This document shows positions 16,731 to 26,493 of a stretch of DNA of 64,000 bases, piece after piece. Numbering within the stretch: position 1 is the first letter of the stretch; every line of letters begins with the position of its first letter. Source of the DNA: an uncultured Clostridia bacterium (GTDB taxonomy: Bacteria; Bacillota; Clostridia; Oscillospirales; Acutalibacteraceae); the NCBI GenBank assembly GCA_947628665.1, contig CANRAU010000003.1, forward strand, positions 62,001 through 126,000. Direction: 5' to 3'. Position numbers and translations under genes: made by a program. The notes beneath the pieces are model-generated. The model did not search any database, had not been told where the DNA came from, and saw only the letters and a program-made list of their open reading frames with translations.

Positions 16731-19139
16731 TTATTTCGCAACGATATTGACCAGTTTCCCCTTGACGTACAGTTCTTTGATGACCGTTTTGCCCTCGATT
16801 TCCGCCGCAATGCGCGGCTCTGCTTTCGCAAGGCGGATCGCTTCTTCGGCGGAAATATCCGTGGGTACGGTGAGCTTCGCGCGAATTTTGCCGCAGATCT
16901 GCACAACGATCTCCACCGTGCTGTCTACGCATTTCGACGGATCATACGTCGGCCACGTCGCGTCCCTGGCAAGCATTTCGCCGTAGCCGAGCGTCTCCCA
17001 CATTTCTTCGGTGACGTGCGGGGCAAAGGGATTGAGCAAAATCAGCAGTGTGCGCAGTTCCGCGCGGTTGATCTCGCCCGCGTCGTACACGCCGTTGAGC
17101 AGGGTCATGAGCGCCGCGATGGCGGTGTTGTATTTGAGCGCCTCAATATCCTCGCTGACCTTTTTCACGGTTTTGTGGAGCAGGCTTTCGAGCTTCGCGC
17201 AGTAGCTGTCGCCCTCGGTTAAAATGGTCTGCAAATTCCAAACGCGGTCGATAAACCGCTTACAGCCCTTCACACTGCTTTCCGACCACGGTGCGGCCTT
17301 TTCGTAATCGCCCATAAAGAGGACGTAGGTACGCAATACATCCGCGCCGTATACATCGACAACCTCATTCGGGTCGATCACATTCCCGCGGGATTTGGAC
17401 ATTTTCACCCCGTCCGGGCCTAAAATCAAACCCTGCGCCGTGCGTTTGGCATACGGTTCTTCATACGGCACAACGCCGAGATCGTACAGGAATTTGTACC
17501 AGAATCTCGAATAAATCAAATGGCGTGTGACGTGTTCCATACCGCCGTTGTACCAGTCGACGGGCATCCAGTATTTGAGTTTTTCATAGTCCGCAAAGCT
17601 CTCGGGGTTGTGCGGATCGACATAGCGCAGGAAATACCAGGACGAACCCGCCCACTGCGGCATGGTATCGGTCTCGCGTTTCGCGTCCCCGCCGCACTTC
17701 GGACATTTGCAATGCACAAACGAGTCGATTTTGGCAAGCGGGCTTTCCCCGTCCGAACCCGGCTCGAAGTTTTCCACTTCGGGGAGCTTCAGCGGCAGCT
17801 CGTCGTAAGGCACGGCGACCATACCGCAGTGCGGGCAATGCACGATGGGGATCGGCTCGCCCCAATACCGCTGGCGGTTGAACGCCCAATCCTTCATTTT
17901 ATACTGTACGCCGCCCTCGCCGATGCCGTTCTCGACGAGATAATCGATCATTTTTGCAATAGCGGTCTGCTTGTCGGTGATGCCGTTCAAAAAGCCCGAA
18001 TTCACCATTTTGCCGTCGCCCGCATAGGCGGCCTCTTGGATATTGCCGCCCTCGATGACCTCGATAATGTCGATGCCGAACTTCTTTGCAAAGGCATAGT
18101 CGCGGTCATCGTGCGCAGGCACAGCCATGATCGCGCCCGTGCCGTAACCCATCATGACATAATCGGAAATATAAACGGGGACTTCCTTGCCGTTGACGGG
18201 GTTGATGGCAGTCAGGCCTTCGATTTTTACGCCGGTTTTGTCTTTGACCAGCTGGGTGCGCTCGAATTCCGTCTTTTTGGCGCATTCGGCACGGTAGGCG
18301 GTGATGGCGTCCATGTTGCCGATTTGATCTTGATAGCGGTCAATCAGCGGATGCTCGGGCGCAATGACCATAAAGGTCACGCCGAAAAGCGTGTCGGGAC
18401 GCGTGGTGTAAATGCGCAGCGTCTCGGGTATGTTCTTAAGCGTAAACTGTACAAACGCGCCGCGCGATTTGCCGATCCAGTTGATCTGCTGTTGCTTGAC
18501 GTTGGGCAGATAGTCCACCTTTTCAAGACCCTCCAACAGCTTGTCGGCGTATTCGGTGATGCGCAGATACCAAACGTCCTTGGACTTCTGCACCACGTCG
18601 CTGTGGCAGATGTCGCATTTGCCGCCCTGGGAATCCTCGTTCGAGAGGACGACCTTACACGAGGGACAGTAATTGACCAGCGTTTTGTCGCGGAACGCAA
18701 GGCCGTTTTCAAACATTTTCAAGAAGATCCACTGCGTCCATTTGTAGTAATCGGTGTCCGTGGTGTCGATCACACGCGTCCAGTCGAACGAAAAGCCCAC
18801 GCGTTTTAACTGATCGGTGAATTTGGCGATATTGTCGTCCGTCACCTTGCGCGGGTGGATGCCCGTTTTGATCGCGTAGTTTTCGGTCGGCAGGCCATAG
18901 GCGTCAAAGCCGATGGGGAACAGCACATTGTACCCCTGCAAACGCCGCTTGCGCGAAACGACCTCCAAGCCGCTGTAGGCCTTGATATGCCCGACGTGCA
19001 TACCCGCGCCCGACGGATAGGGGAATTCCACAAGGCCGTAAAACTTCGGCTTGTCGGCGTTGTCCTGCGCGTGGAAAACGCCCGCTTCCTCCCATTTTTC
19101 CTGCCATTTTTTCTCTGCTTCTCTGAAATTATACTCCAT
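16731..19139 (-). CDS. leuS: Leucine--tRNA ligase
   Basis: A class I synthetase of 802 residues charging tRNA-Leu. The HIGH motif appears as HVGH (48-51) within PYPSGAGMHVGHIKAY, the editing CP1 domain holds the TTRPDTLFG block (about 240), and the KMSKS loop is intact (GVKMSKSRGN, about 576-585). The length is normal. The ATG at 19139 has AGAGG nine bases upstream; an ATG three codons earlier is too close to that site. It ends the nadD-yqeK-rsfS-leuS gene string. No T-box leader is seen in front of it. Confidence 0.97.
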   Translation of the reverse strand: MEYNFREAEKKWQEKWEEAGVFHAQDNADKPKFYGLVEFPYPSGAGMHVGHIKAYSGLEVVSRKRRLQGYNVLFPIGFDAYGLPTENYAIKTGIHPRKVTDDNIAKFTDQLKRVGFSFDWTRVIDTTDTDYYKWTQWIFLKMFENGLAFRDKTLVNYCPSCKVVLSNEDSQGGKCDICHSDVVQKSKDVWYLRITEYADKLLEGLEKVDYLPNVKQQQINWIGKSRGAFVQFTLKNIPETLRIYTTRPDTLFGVTFMVIAPEHPLIDRYQDQIGNMDAITAYRAECAKKTEFERTQLVKDKTGVKIEGLTAINPVNGKEVPVYISDYVMMGYGTGAIMAVPAHDDRDYAFAKKFGIDIIEVIEGGNIQEAAYAGDGKMVNSGFLNGITDKQTAIAKMIDYLVENGIGEGGVQYKMKDWAFNRQRYWGEPIPIVHCPHCGMVAVPYDELPLKLPEVENFEPGSDGESPLAKIDSFVHCKCPKCGGDAKRETDTMPQWAGSSWYFLRYVDPHNPESFADYEKLKYWMPVDWYNGGMEHVTRHLIYSRFWYKFLYDLGVVPYEEPYAKRTAQGLILGPDGVKMSKSRGNVIDPNEVVDVYGADVLRTYVLFMGDYEKAAPWSESSVKGCKRFIDRVWNLQTILTEGDSYCAKLESLLHKTVKKVSEDIEALKYNTAIAALMTLLNGVYDAGEINRAELRTLLILLNPFAPHVTEEMWETLGYGEMLARDATWPTYDPSKCVDSTVEIVVQICGKIRAKLTVPTDISAEEAIRLAKAEPRIAAEIEGKTVIKELYVKGKLVNIVAK

Positions 19140-19169
19140 AACGCTCATCCTCTGCAAAGGTAGTTCTGT

Positions 19170-19523
19170 TTAAGCGGTGACCCACGCCGAGATGTCTGTC
19201 TCCTGCGCGTCGCCCCACAGCTTTTCCAAATTAAAAAGCTCCCGATCGGCTTTTGTGAATATATGCACGACCACGCTTTTGTAATCGAGCAAGATCCAGC
19301 CCGTCGATCTGCCCTCGATATGATCGGGTTGTACGCCGAGCGCCGCAAGCGCGTCCTCCACTTCTTCGGCAAGCGCGCGCAAATGCGTGGAGGACGTACC
19401 CGTGGCCAGCACGAAATAATCCGCCACAGTCGTAAGCTCCGTAATGCGCAGGGCTTTGATGTCCATCGCCTTTTTGCTGTCCAAAACCTTTACGGCATTT
19501 TCCAAAATTTCCTGCGGTTGCAT
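19170..19523 (-). CDS. rsfS: Ribosomal silencing factor
   Basis: A 117-residue RsfS (Iojap-type) protein that binds ribosomal protein uL14 and keeps the subunits apart when nutrients are short. Family blocks are DSKKAMDIKALRI, ADYFVLATGTSSTH and EGRSTGWILLDYKSVVVHIF. It starts four bases after the yqeK stop with AAAGGA upstream. The nadD-yqeK-rsfS order is standard for Firmicutes. Confidence 0.95.
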   Translation of the reverse strand: MQPQEILENAVKVLDSKKAMDIKALRITELTTVADYFVLATGTSSTHLRALAEEVEDALAALGVQPDHIEGRSTGWILLDYKSVVVHIFTKADRELFNLEKLWGDAQETDISAWVTA

Positions 19524-19527
19524 ATTG

Positions 19528-20106
19528 TCATCCTTTCCGATTGCAAACCAATTCATTGTAGGCGCGCACGCTGTCCTCATGCACGGGGCGCCCTTGGGAG
19601 ACGAGTTCCTGTATGGTGAACTGCAAGCCTTCGAGCAAAGCGGCCTCCATGGAGACTTCCGCCTTTTCGCGCATGCGCTCCACACCCGGATAGTCGCGGT
19701 CGGCGGAAATGAAATCCGCCAAAAAGACCACTTTATCCAAAAGCGTCATCCCCGCGCGACCCGTCGTATGCCAGCGAATGGCGGAGAGAATCTCCGCATC
19801 CCGCACATGCAATTCCCGCTCACAGTAGAGCGCGCCCGCCATGGCATGCCACGTCTTGCGGCTGTGCTGTTCGGTAGTCGTGAGGATTATACCATTCTCC
19901 CGAAAGAAATGCAACAGCGCCTCGTCCGATTCGTTTTTCATAATATCGTGGAGAAGCCCTGCGGTATACGCCTTTTGCGCGTCCGCGCCGTAACGCATCG
20001 CCAGTTCGTGCGCGGATTGGGCCACGCACAGCGAATGGTGCAGGCGGTCGGGGCAAAGGTGCTTTTTCAATTCCTCTAAAAATTCATCATTTCGCTCGGT
20101 ATCCAT
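19528..20106 (-). CDS. yqeK: HD-domain diadenosine tetraphosphatase YqeK
   Basis: A 192-residue HD-domain phosphohydrolase. RLHHSLCVAQSAHELA gives the first His, AGLLHDIMKN the HD pair (about 52-53), and WHTTGRAGMTLLDKVVFLADFISADR the later metal ligands. YqeK splits Ap4A to two ADP. The chosen ATG at 20106 lies inside the end of nadD (20-base overlap), pointing to coupled translation. Gene order with nadD and rsfS supports the name. Confidence 0.9.
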   Translation of the reverse strand: MDTERNDEFLEELKKHLCPDRLHHSLCVAQSAHELAMRYGADAQKAYTAGLLHDIMKNESDEALLHFFRENGIILTTTEQHSRKTWHAMAGALYCERELHVRDAEILSAIRWHTTGRAGMTLLDKVVFLADFISADRDYPGVERMREKAEVSMEAALLEGLQFTIQELVSQGRPVHEDSVRAYNELVCNRKG

Positions 20107-20713
20107 ACATACCCCTGTCCTGAATGTAGTGTTCGACGGCGGGCGCAAGATATGCGCTTGTATCCGCACCGTTTGAAAGCCGCGCGCGAAGTTCGGTAGA
20201 GCTGATTTCCAAAGGCTGTACCTCGGAAATCAAAATGTGCTTGCCGACATGCCCCTTGACATACACGCCGAGCTTGGAAAACGCATAACTGCGCAGCGCC
20301 GCAAGGTCGTCCGCCCCGCAGCGCGACGCCACGCACAGCGTGCAGGCGTCCAAAAGCTCGCGGTGTCGATACCACTTGTGAAAGGACAGGAACATATCTG
20401 ACCCCATCAGCAGATAAATCTGCGCGTCGGGATGCTCCGCCAACAGCGAACGGACGGTATACACGGTGTAGCTGTCGCTTTGTCGGTCGATCTCCACAGA
20501 GCTGACCGTATACTGCGGCGCGGGAAACGCCAAACGGCACATCTCCAGGCGTTCCTCGTCCAACGCCAAGTCCTCGCAGATTTTATGGACGGGGCGTTTT
20601 GTCGGCACGATCAGCATTTGGTCGGGGCGTATCTGTTCATAAAACGTCTCCAAAAGCCGCTCATGTCCTTTGTGCGGCGGATTGAACGTCCCGCCGAACA
20701 AACCGATCTTCAT
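20087..20713 (-). CDS. nadD: Nicotinate-nucleotide adenylyltransferase
   Basis: A 208-residue enzyme making deamido-NAD from nicotinate mononucleotide and ATP. The nucleotidyltransferase motif is GLFGGTFNPPHKGH (4-17), and ISSTELRARL near the C-terminus is the second ATP-binding block. It lies 41 bases after yhbY and overlaps yqeK. Confidence 0.95.
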   Translation of the reverse strand: MKIGLFGGTFNPPHKGHERLLETFYEQIRPDQMLIVPTKRPVHKICEDLALDEERLEMCRLAFPAPQYTVSSVEIDRQSDSYTVYTVRSLLAEHPDAQIYLLMGSDMFLSFHKWYRHRELLDACTLCVASRCGADDLAALRSYAFSKLGVYVKGHVGKHILISEVQPLEISSTELRARLSNGADTSAYLAPAVEHYIQDRGMYGYRAK

Positions 20714-20754
20714 AAGGCTCTCCGCGATACGGCAGAAGCCGTACCGCCCTTTCG

Positions 20755-21072
20755 TTATTTTTTAGACTGCTTTGTTTTTCCCTGTGCTTTTTGCTTTTGG
20801 TGCAGCTTTTCGCTGTAGCGGTAAAAAATCATACTGCCGCCGACCACGGAGATCACTTCGGCATGGGTTGCTTTCGCGATTTTTGCCGCGATCTCCTTCG
20901 GCGATTCGGGCGCGGTCTCCAAAAGCACTTTGAGTTTGATCAGCTCCCGCGCTTCGAGCGCGTCGTCGGTTTGGCGAATGAGCGCGTCGGAAACGCCGCC
21001 CTTGCCGACTTGGAACAGCGGTTCAAAGGTATGCGCCTTTGCGCGCAGTGCGGCACGTTCTTTTCCGGTCAT
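20755..21072 (-). CDS. yhbY: YhbY-family RNA-binding protein (CRM domain)
   Basis: A 105-residue CRM-domain protein. The LRAKAHTFEPLFQVGKGG start and the IFYR-type end of the domain (VVGGSMIFYRYSE) are typical; the GxxG loop is VGKGG. These proteins join late assembly of the large ribosomal subunit. The C-terminus is a Lys/Gln-rich tail. Its ATG overlaps the stop of the preceding pyrophosphatase gene by four bases. Confidence 0.92.
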   Translation of the reverse strand: MTGKERAALRAKAHTFEPLFQVGKGGVSDALIRQTDDALEARELIKLKVLLETAPESPKEIAAKIAKATHAEVISVVGGSMIFYRYSEKLHQKQKAQGKTKQSKK

Positions 21073-21677
21073 CGCGGTTCTCCTTTTTCGTCTAAATAGC
21101 GCGGAAGCGCCGCCGCGAGCTTGCGCAGGGCGTTGCCGCGATGGCTGACGGCGTCCTTTTCCTCGGGCGCAAGCTGGGCGAAGCTGCGCTCTCCCACATA
21201 AAACAGAGGATCGTAGCCGAAGCCGCCCTCGCCCCGCGTTTCATAGCCAATCACGCCTTCACACGTTCCCTCGACCGTCAATTCCCGCCCGTCGGGGAAC
21301 ACGCAGGCCACACAGCTTACAAAACGCGCGGTGCGCTTCTCGGGCGGTACGGCTTCCAAAGCCTTTAAGAGCTTCGCATTGTTGCGCGCGTCGTCGCCGT
21401 GCACGCCTGCGAAACGTGCGGAATACACGCCCGGTGCGCCGTCGAGCGCATCCACGCAAAGGCCGGAATCATCCGCAATACAGGGCATTTTGCCGTTTTC
21501 GCAGCCCGAACGCGCCTTTAAAAGCGCATTTTCGCGAAATGTCTCGCCCGTTTCTTCCACATCGGGCAAGGTAAGACCCGCCTCGTGCGCCGTCAGCACC
21601 CGCACGCCGAGCGGGGCTAATACGCGCTGCAATTCCTTTTGCTTTTTCAGATTATGTGTGGCGATTAAAAAATCCAA
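21069..21677 (-). CDS. rdgB: XTP/dITP pyrophosphatase (RdgB/HAM1 family)
   Basis: A 202-residue house-cleaning enzyme that hydrolyses ITP, dITP and XTP to monophosphates. Visible motifs are [14 protein letters not shown] at the N-terminus, ADDSGLCVDALDGAPGVYSARFAG (about 67-90) and GEGGFGYDPLFYV, all family hallmarks. It begins within the last 26 bases of ftsY and is followed by yhbY with an ATGA overlap. Confidence 0.95.
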   Translation of the reverse strand: MDFLIATHNLKKQKELQRVLAPLGVRVLTAHEAGLTLPDVEETGETFRENALLKARSGCENGKMPCIADDSGLCVDALDGAPGVYSARFAGVHGDDARNNAKLLKALEAVPPEKRTARFVSCVACVFPDGRELTVEGTCEGVIGYETRGEGGFGYDPLFYVGERSFAQLAPEEKDAVSHRGNALRKLAAALPRYLDEKGEPR

Positions 21678-22851
21678 AACGTCTTTTCTCCTTTTTCGGC
21701 TTTTCGTCGGTTACTTTTCCCGAATCCGCGTCCAATTCCGAAACTCCCGCCGCATCTGTTCCCGCAGCTTCAGGGGTTCGCGCTTCTTCGGATGCCGCAG
21801 CGTCCGCCTGGTCGCCATCGGGTTCGTCTTCGGGAAGTTCTCGTGCGCGCTCGGTTTGTCCAGCCGCCGAAACGTCCGAAAGGTCAGACGCCACATCGTT
21901 TTTCTCCACTTTTTCATCGGACGCATCCTCCTCGTCATATTCGATCTTTTGAAACAGCCCTTCGGCAAATGCACGCGGCTTAAAGGGCTGCAAATCGTCG
22001 ATCTGCTCGCCGACGCCGATAAATTTCACGGGAATGCCCAATTCGTTTTTGATGGCCAGCACCACGCCGCCGCGCGCCGTCCCGTCGAGCTTCGTCAGGA
22101 CGATACCCGTGATCTCGGCGACATTTTTAAATTCACGCGCCTGATTGACGGCGTTTTGCCCCGTCGTCGCGTCGAGCACCAGCAGCACCTCGCGGTCGGA
22201 ATACGGCAGTTCGCGGTCGATGACGCGGTAAATTTTGGCAAGCTCATCCATCAAATTCTTTTTGTTGTGCAGACGTCCCGCCGTGTCGATGATCACAATA
22301 TCGCAGTCGCGCGCTTTTGCGGCGCTCACGGCGTCAAAAACGACCGCTGCGGGGTCTGCGCCCTCGGAATGCTTGACAATGTCCACCTGCGAACGCTTCG
22401 CCCAAATGTCCAGCTGGTCGATCGCCGCCGCGCGGAAGGTATCCGCCGCGCCGAGCAGCACCTTTTTGCCCTCGGCCTTATACATGGCGGCGAGCTTGCC
22501 GATGGTCGTGGTTTTGCCCACGCCGTTGACGCCGATCACCAGCACCACCGAAGGCACGGTGATAAGCCCCATATCCTCGCCGCCGTCGAGCAGCTCCGCG
22601 ACGATCTCCTTGATCTCCTCTTTCACGGCTTCGCTGCCGCGGATATGCTTTTCCGCAACGCGCTTTTTAAGCTGCTCGGTGATCTCGACCGCCGTCACCA
22701 TGCCGACGTCGCTCATAACGAGAATTTCTTCCAGCTCCGCGTACAAATCGTCGGTGATCTCGTCCACGCTGTCAAACAAATCGTCGATCGCGCCCGCCAT
22801 TTTGCCGCGAGTCTTGGTCAATCCGAAATTGATTTTGCTGAAAATGCCCAT
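21652..22851 (-). CDS. ftsY: Signal recognition particle receptor FtsY, with C-terminal acidic extension
   Basis: FtsY docks SRP-ribosome complexes at the membrane. Residues 1-300 hold the N and G domains: [15 protein letters not shown] (G1), [28 protein letters not shown] (G3), [10 protein letters not shown] (G4) and [19 protein letters not shown] near the normal end of the family. About 99 more residues follow, rich in Asp, Glu and Ala and closing with a basic-aromatic patch ([14 protein letters not shown]). The usual acidic A region is N-terminal; here the protein starts almost directly with the N domain. The ATG at 22851 follows AAAGGA. No frameshift signature is evident at the junction. 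Confidence 0.95.
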   Translation of the reverse strand: MGIFSKINFGLTKTRGKMAGAIDDLFDSVDEITDDLYAELEEILVMSDVGMVTAVEITEQLKKRVAEKHIRGSEAVKEEIKEIVAELLDGGEDMGLITVPSVVLVIGVNGVGKTTTIGKLAAMYKAEGKKVLLGAADTFRAAAIDQLDIWAKRSQVDIVKHSEGADPAAVVFDAVSAAKARDCDIVIIDTAGRLHNKKNLMDELAKIYRVIDRELPYSDREVLLVLDATTGQNAVNQAREFKNVAEITGIVLTKLDGTARGGVVLAIKNELGIPVKFIGVGEQIDDLQPFKPRAFAEGLFQKIEYDEEDASDEKVEKNDVASDLSDVSAAGQTERARELPEDEPDGDQADAAASEEARTPEAAGTDAAGVSELDADSGKVTDEKPKKEKRRFGFFNRHT

Positions 22852-22923
22852 GATCTTATCCTTTCCGCAAGGGCGAGCGCCCATACCAAAGTATCGCTAT
22901 ATGTAAGGCAAAAAGCTGTTTTG

Positions 22924-25900
22924 TCACGCAAGCCCCAACTGCTTCGCCATTTCGGCGGTTTTTAATTCCAGGAGCTTGGAAACGCCGCTTTCCTGCATGG
23001 TCACGCCGTAGAGCGTATCGGCTTCCTCCATCGTGCCGCGCCGGTGGGTGATCAGGATAAACTGCGTGTTTTTGGTCATGCGGCGGACGTACTGCGCATA
23101 GCGCGACACGTTCACGTCGTCGAGCGCGGCTTCCACCTCGTCGAAAATGCAGAACGGCGCGGGCGTGACCTTGAGAATGGCGAACAGCAGGGATATGGCC
23201 GCCAAGCCCTTTTCGCCGCCCGAAAGCGGCTCGATGCTCTTCAGGTTTTTGCCCGGGGGCTGTACCTTGATCTCAATATCGCTTTCGAGAATGTTGCGTT
23301 CATCGGAAAGCACCAGTTCCGCTTTGCCGCCGCCGAACAATTCGGAGAATGTCTCGCCGAACGCCGTGTTGATGCGGTGGAATTTCTCGCGGAATTGCTC
23401 CGCCATGCGCGCGGTCAAATCGGCGATCATGCGGTTTAATTCGTCGCGCGAACGCTCCACATCCGTAATTTGGTCGGACAGGAACGTATACCGCTCGGAG
23501 ACCTCTTTGTATTCCTCGATCGCGGACACATTGACCGACCCCAGCGCGCGGATCTTGCCTTTTAACTCGTTCAAACGGCGATTTGCCGCGGCGTGATCTT
23601 CAATAACGATCTCCAAAGCCGCCGCTTCGCGGCGCGTTAGGCCGTATTCCTCAAACAGCTTGGCGGTCAGGTCGTCATACGTTTTGCGCATGGCGATCTT
23701 GCGTTCCTCCAAACGGGCAAGCTCGCCGCTCAAATTCTCCCGCCGAACCGATTCGGCGCGTTCGAGCGTGCGCAGATCGTTCGATTCCTTGGTCAGACGG
23801 TCGCGCTCGGCAATGCACGCGTCGATCTCGGCACGCGAAGAGGCGGTGCTTTCGCGAAGCTGTGCGGCGTTTTGCCGAAGCGTCTCGATATCCTTTAAAA
23901 TCTGCTCGTTTTTGGCGCGATAATCCGCGATTTCCGCTTCCAGCGCGCTCTGCCTGTCGGTATGGCTCAATTTGCGGCTCTGCAAATGCGCGATCTCATC
24001 ATTGGCGGCAGTGATATCTTTTTCCAGCGCCATGATTTGGAGACTTAACTCGGTCGCGCGTTCGGAGAGCGCCTCGCGCGCGGCGGCAAGCGCTTCACGG
24101 TCGCCCGTCAGCTTTTCGAGCCGCTGTTCCTTTTCGTGTAAGCACGCACCCACGGTTTCGAGCTTTTCCCTGGCTTCCGCCGCGTTTTGCAAAATGGTTT
24201 CGATGCGTTTTTCGAGCGTTTCGCGTTCCCGAACCAGCTCCTGCACCGTTCCCGAAACAGACGACAACTGCTCCTCGGCGAGCTTGACCTCGCCCTCGCA
24301 GCGGATGCGCTCCTCATTCGCGCGCAGCAGGTCGCCCTGTGCGCCCTCCAACTCGGCACGCGCGGCGGCAAGCTCCTCGGAAAAGACCTTGTGATCGGCA
24401 CGCAGGGACGAAAGCTTTGTTTCGTCCGCCTGCAATTGCGTACGCAGGCGTTCGATCTCGTTCGCACGGCTCAAAATGCCCGCCGTCTGCGTTCGAGAGC
24501 CGCCCGTCATCGAGCCGCCCGCGTGGATGACCTGCCCGTCGAGCGTCACCAAACGGAAACGGTAAGCGTAGCGTTTGGCAATGGCGATGGCGGCGTCCAT
24601 ATCCTCGGCGACGACGGTGCGCGCAAGCTGTGCGCGGAGAATTTCGGTGTATTTGCGGTCACAGGCGACCAAATCGGCGGCAATGCCGACAAAGCCGTAC
24701 TGCTCCTCCAAAGCCTCCTCCCGCAGTTCCCTGGCGCGAATGGCAGAGATCGGCAAAAAGGTCGCGCGCCCCGCATGGGAATCCTTTAAGAATTGAATGG
24801 CGCGTTTCGCGTCGTTTTCATTGTCGGTCACGATATTTTGAATGGCCGCGCCCAAAGCCGTTTCGATGGCGGCGGTGTACTTGGGCTTCACGGAGATCAG
24901 CTGCGAAAGCGGCCCGTGTATGCCCTTCAAAGCCCCGCGACCCGCTTCGCGCATGACTGCCTTGACCGCGCCCTGATAGCCTTCCATGTTCTTTTCCAAA
25001 TCGGAAAGCAGCCGAATGCGATCCTGCTTTTTCTGCACCTCGCGCTCGACTTCCGCAATATTCTGCCCGAGCGCGTCGGCCTTTTTGCCGCGGCTCTCAA
25101 ACCGCAGGCTGTAGCCGTCCATGGCGTTCTGCACGCTTTGGATCGTTTCGAGCGCGGCCTGCAAATCTTCCCGCGCCCGCGCGGCCTTCGCCTGCGCCTG
25201 TGCAAAGGTATCCTGCCGCCCGCCCAAACGCGCGTCCGCATCCGCGATCCGCGCGCGCAGCTCCTCGACCGACGAATTCGCCGTTTCGGCGGTCACGCGG
25301 TAGTCCGCAAGCGACACGGAAAGCGCCGAAACCTCGGCGGAAAGTGCCGACGCTTCTTCGGAATACCGCGCCGCGTCGCCGAGCTTTTCCTCCTGCTCGG
25401 CGGCAAGCGCCGCAAGGTCGGCCTGTAAAGCGTCCCGACGCGCCGTGTCCTCGGCGCAACGCTGTTCGGCTTCGGCTATGCGCTCGTCCAGATGCTGCTC
25501 CGTCTCGTTTTCCGCCAAACTGTCCTTTTCTAAGCGCGCGATGGCCTCTTCGTTGTGCTGTGCGGAGTTTTCCTCCACGCGCATCTGCGCTTCAAGCGCG
25601 GCGGCCTGTTCCTCGGCGTGTGCGGAGCTTTCGCGGATCTCCTCGATCTGCACGTTGATTTTTTGCGTATCCTCCGCCGCACGGTCGATTTTTTCTCCGA
25701 TTTTTTCAAGCTCCTCGGCGGAAGCGGTATGCTCCGCTTCGGCTGTGGCGATTTTATGCTCCTGCTCGCGCAGACGGTCGTTGGTCTGGTCGATCGTATG
25801 CAGCCACAAACCGATCTCCAGCTGCTTTTTCTCCTCGGCAAACACCAAAAATTTCTGCGCTTTTTCGCTCTGCGCCTGCAAAGGGCCTATGCGCCCTTCC

Positions 25901-26493
25901 AATTCCGAAAGAATATCGCGCAGGCGCAAAAGGTTGTCCTCTGCGGCGGCAAGACGCTTGCTTGCGTCGCTACGGCGATAGCGGAAATGCGAAATCCCCG
26001 CCGCTTCCTCCAGCATATCGCGGCGTTCGCCCGTTTTGGAGGAAACCATCTCTGCAATTTTGCCCTGCCCGACCATGGAATATCCGTCGCGCCCAAGACC
26101 CGTATCCATAAACAGCTCGTTGATGTCCCGAAGCCGTGCATTTTCGCCGTTGATAAGGTATTCGCTCTCGCCCGAACGGTAGTAACGGCGCATCACCGAA
26201 ACTTCGTCGGTATCTTTCGGGAGCGTGCGGTCGGAATTGTCAAAATACAGGGTGACCTGCGCATAGCCCTTGGCCTTTCGCAGATCCGTTCCCATAAACA
26301 CGACGTCCTCCATTTTGGAGCCGCGCAGATTTTTGGTAGACTGTTCGCCGAGTACCCACCGGACAGCGTCGGAAATGTTGCTTTTGCCGCTGCCGTTCGG
26401 GCCGACAACAGCGGTGATGCCTTGATTGAATTCCAGCACGGTTCTGTCCGGAAAGGACTTGAACCCCTGCATTTCCAGCGACTTTAAAATCAT
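22924..26493 (-). CDS. smc: Chromosome segregation protein SMC
   Basis: A full-length 1189-residue SMC ATPase. The N-terminal head has GPNGSGKSNISDAVRWVLGEQS (Walker A at 31-38). Two long coiled coils flank a hinge at about 505-665 (GRGALKGIHGPLSQLI). The C-terminal head has PLSGGEKGLAAISLLFAI (signature) and FCIFDEVEAALDD (Walker B). It works with ScpA and ScpB, not in this window, to compact and segregate the origin region. It follows rnc after 402 bases and has its own likely promoter. Confidence 0.97.
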   Translation of the reverse strand: MILKSLEMQGFKSFPDRTVLEFNQGITAVVGPNGSGKSNISDAVRWVLGEQSTKNLRGSKMEDVVFMGTDLRKAKGYAQVTLYFDNSDRTLPKDTDEVSVMRRYYRSGESEYLINGENARLRDINELFMDTGLGRDGYSMVGQGKIAEMVSSKTGERRDMLEEAAGISHFRYRRSDASKRLAAAEDNLLRLRDILSELEGRIGPLQAQSEKAQKFLVFAEEKKQLEIGLWLHTIDQTNDRLREQEHKIATAEAEHTASAEELEKIGEKIDRAAEDTQKINVQIEEIRESSAHAEEQAAALEAQMRVEENSAQHNEEAIARLEKDSLAENETEQHLDERIAEAEQRCAEDTARRDALQADLAALAAEQEEKLGDAARYSEEASALSAEVSALSVSLADYRVTAETANSSVEELRARIADADARLGGRQDTFAQAQAKAARAREDLQAALETIQSVQNAMDGYSLRFESRGKKADALGQNIAEVEREVQKKQDRIRLLSDLEKNMEGYQGAVKAVMREAGRGALKGIHGPLSQLISVKPKYTAAIETALGAAIQNIVTDNENDAKRAIQFLKDSHAGRATFLPISAIRARELREEALEEQYGFVGIAADLVACDRKYTEILRAQLARTVVAEDMDAAIAIAKRYAYRFRLVTLDGQVIHAGGSMTGGSRTQTAGILSRANEIERLRTQLQADETKLSSLRADHKVFSEELAAARAELEGAQGDLLRANEERIRCEGEVKLAEEQLSSVSGTVQELVRERETLEKRIETILQNAAEAREKLETVGACLHEKEQRLEKLTGDREALAAAREALSERATELSLQIMALEKDITAANDEIAHLQSRKLSHTDRQSALEAEIADYRAKNEQILKDIETLRQNAAQLRESTASSRAEIDACIAERDRLTKESNDLRTLERAESVRRENLSGELARLEERKIAMRKTYDDLTAKLFEEYGLTRREAAALEIVIEDHAAANRRLNELKGKIRALGSVNVSAIEEYKEVSERYTFLSDQITDVERSRDELNRMIADLTARMAEQFREKFHRINTAFGETFSELFGGGKAELVLSDERNILESDIEIKVQPPGKNLKSIEPLSGGEKGLAAISLLFAILKVTPAPFCIFDEVEAALDDVNVSRYAQYVRRMTKNTQFILITHRRGTMEEADTLYGVTMQESGVSKLLELKTAEMAKQLGLA

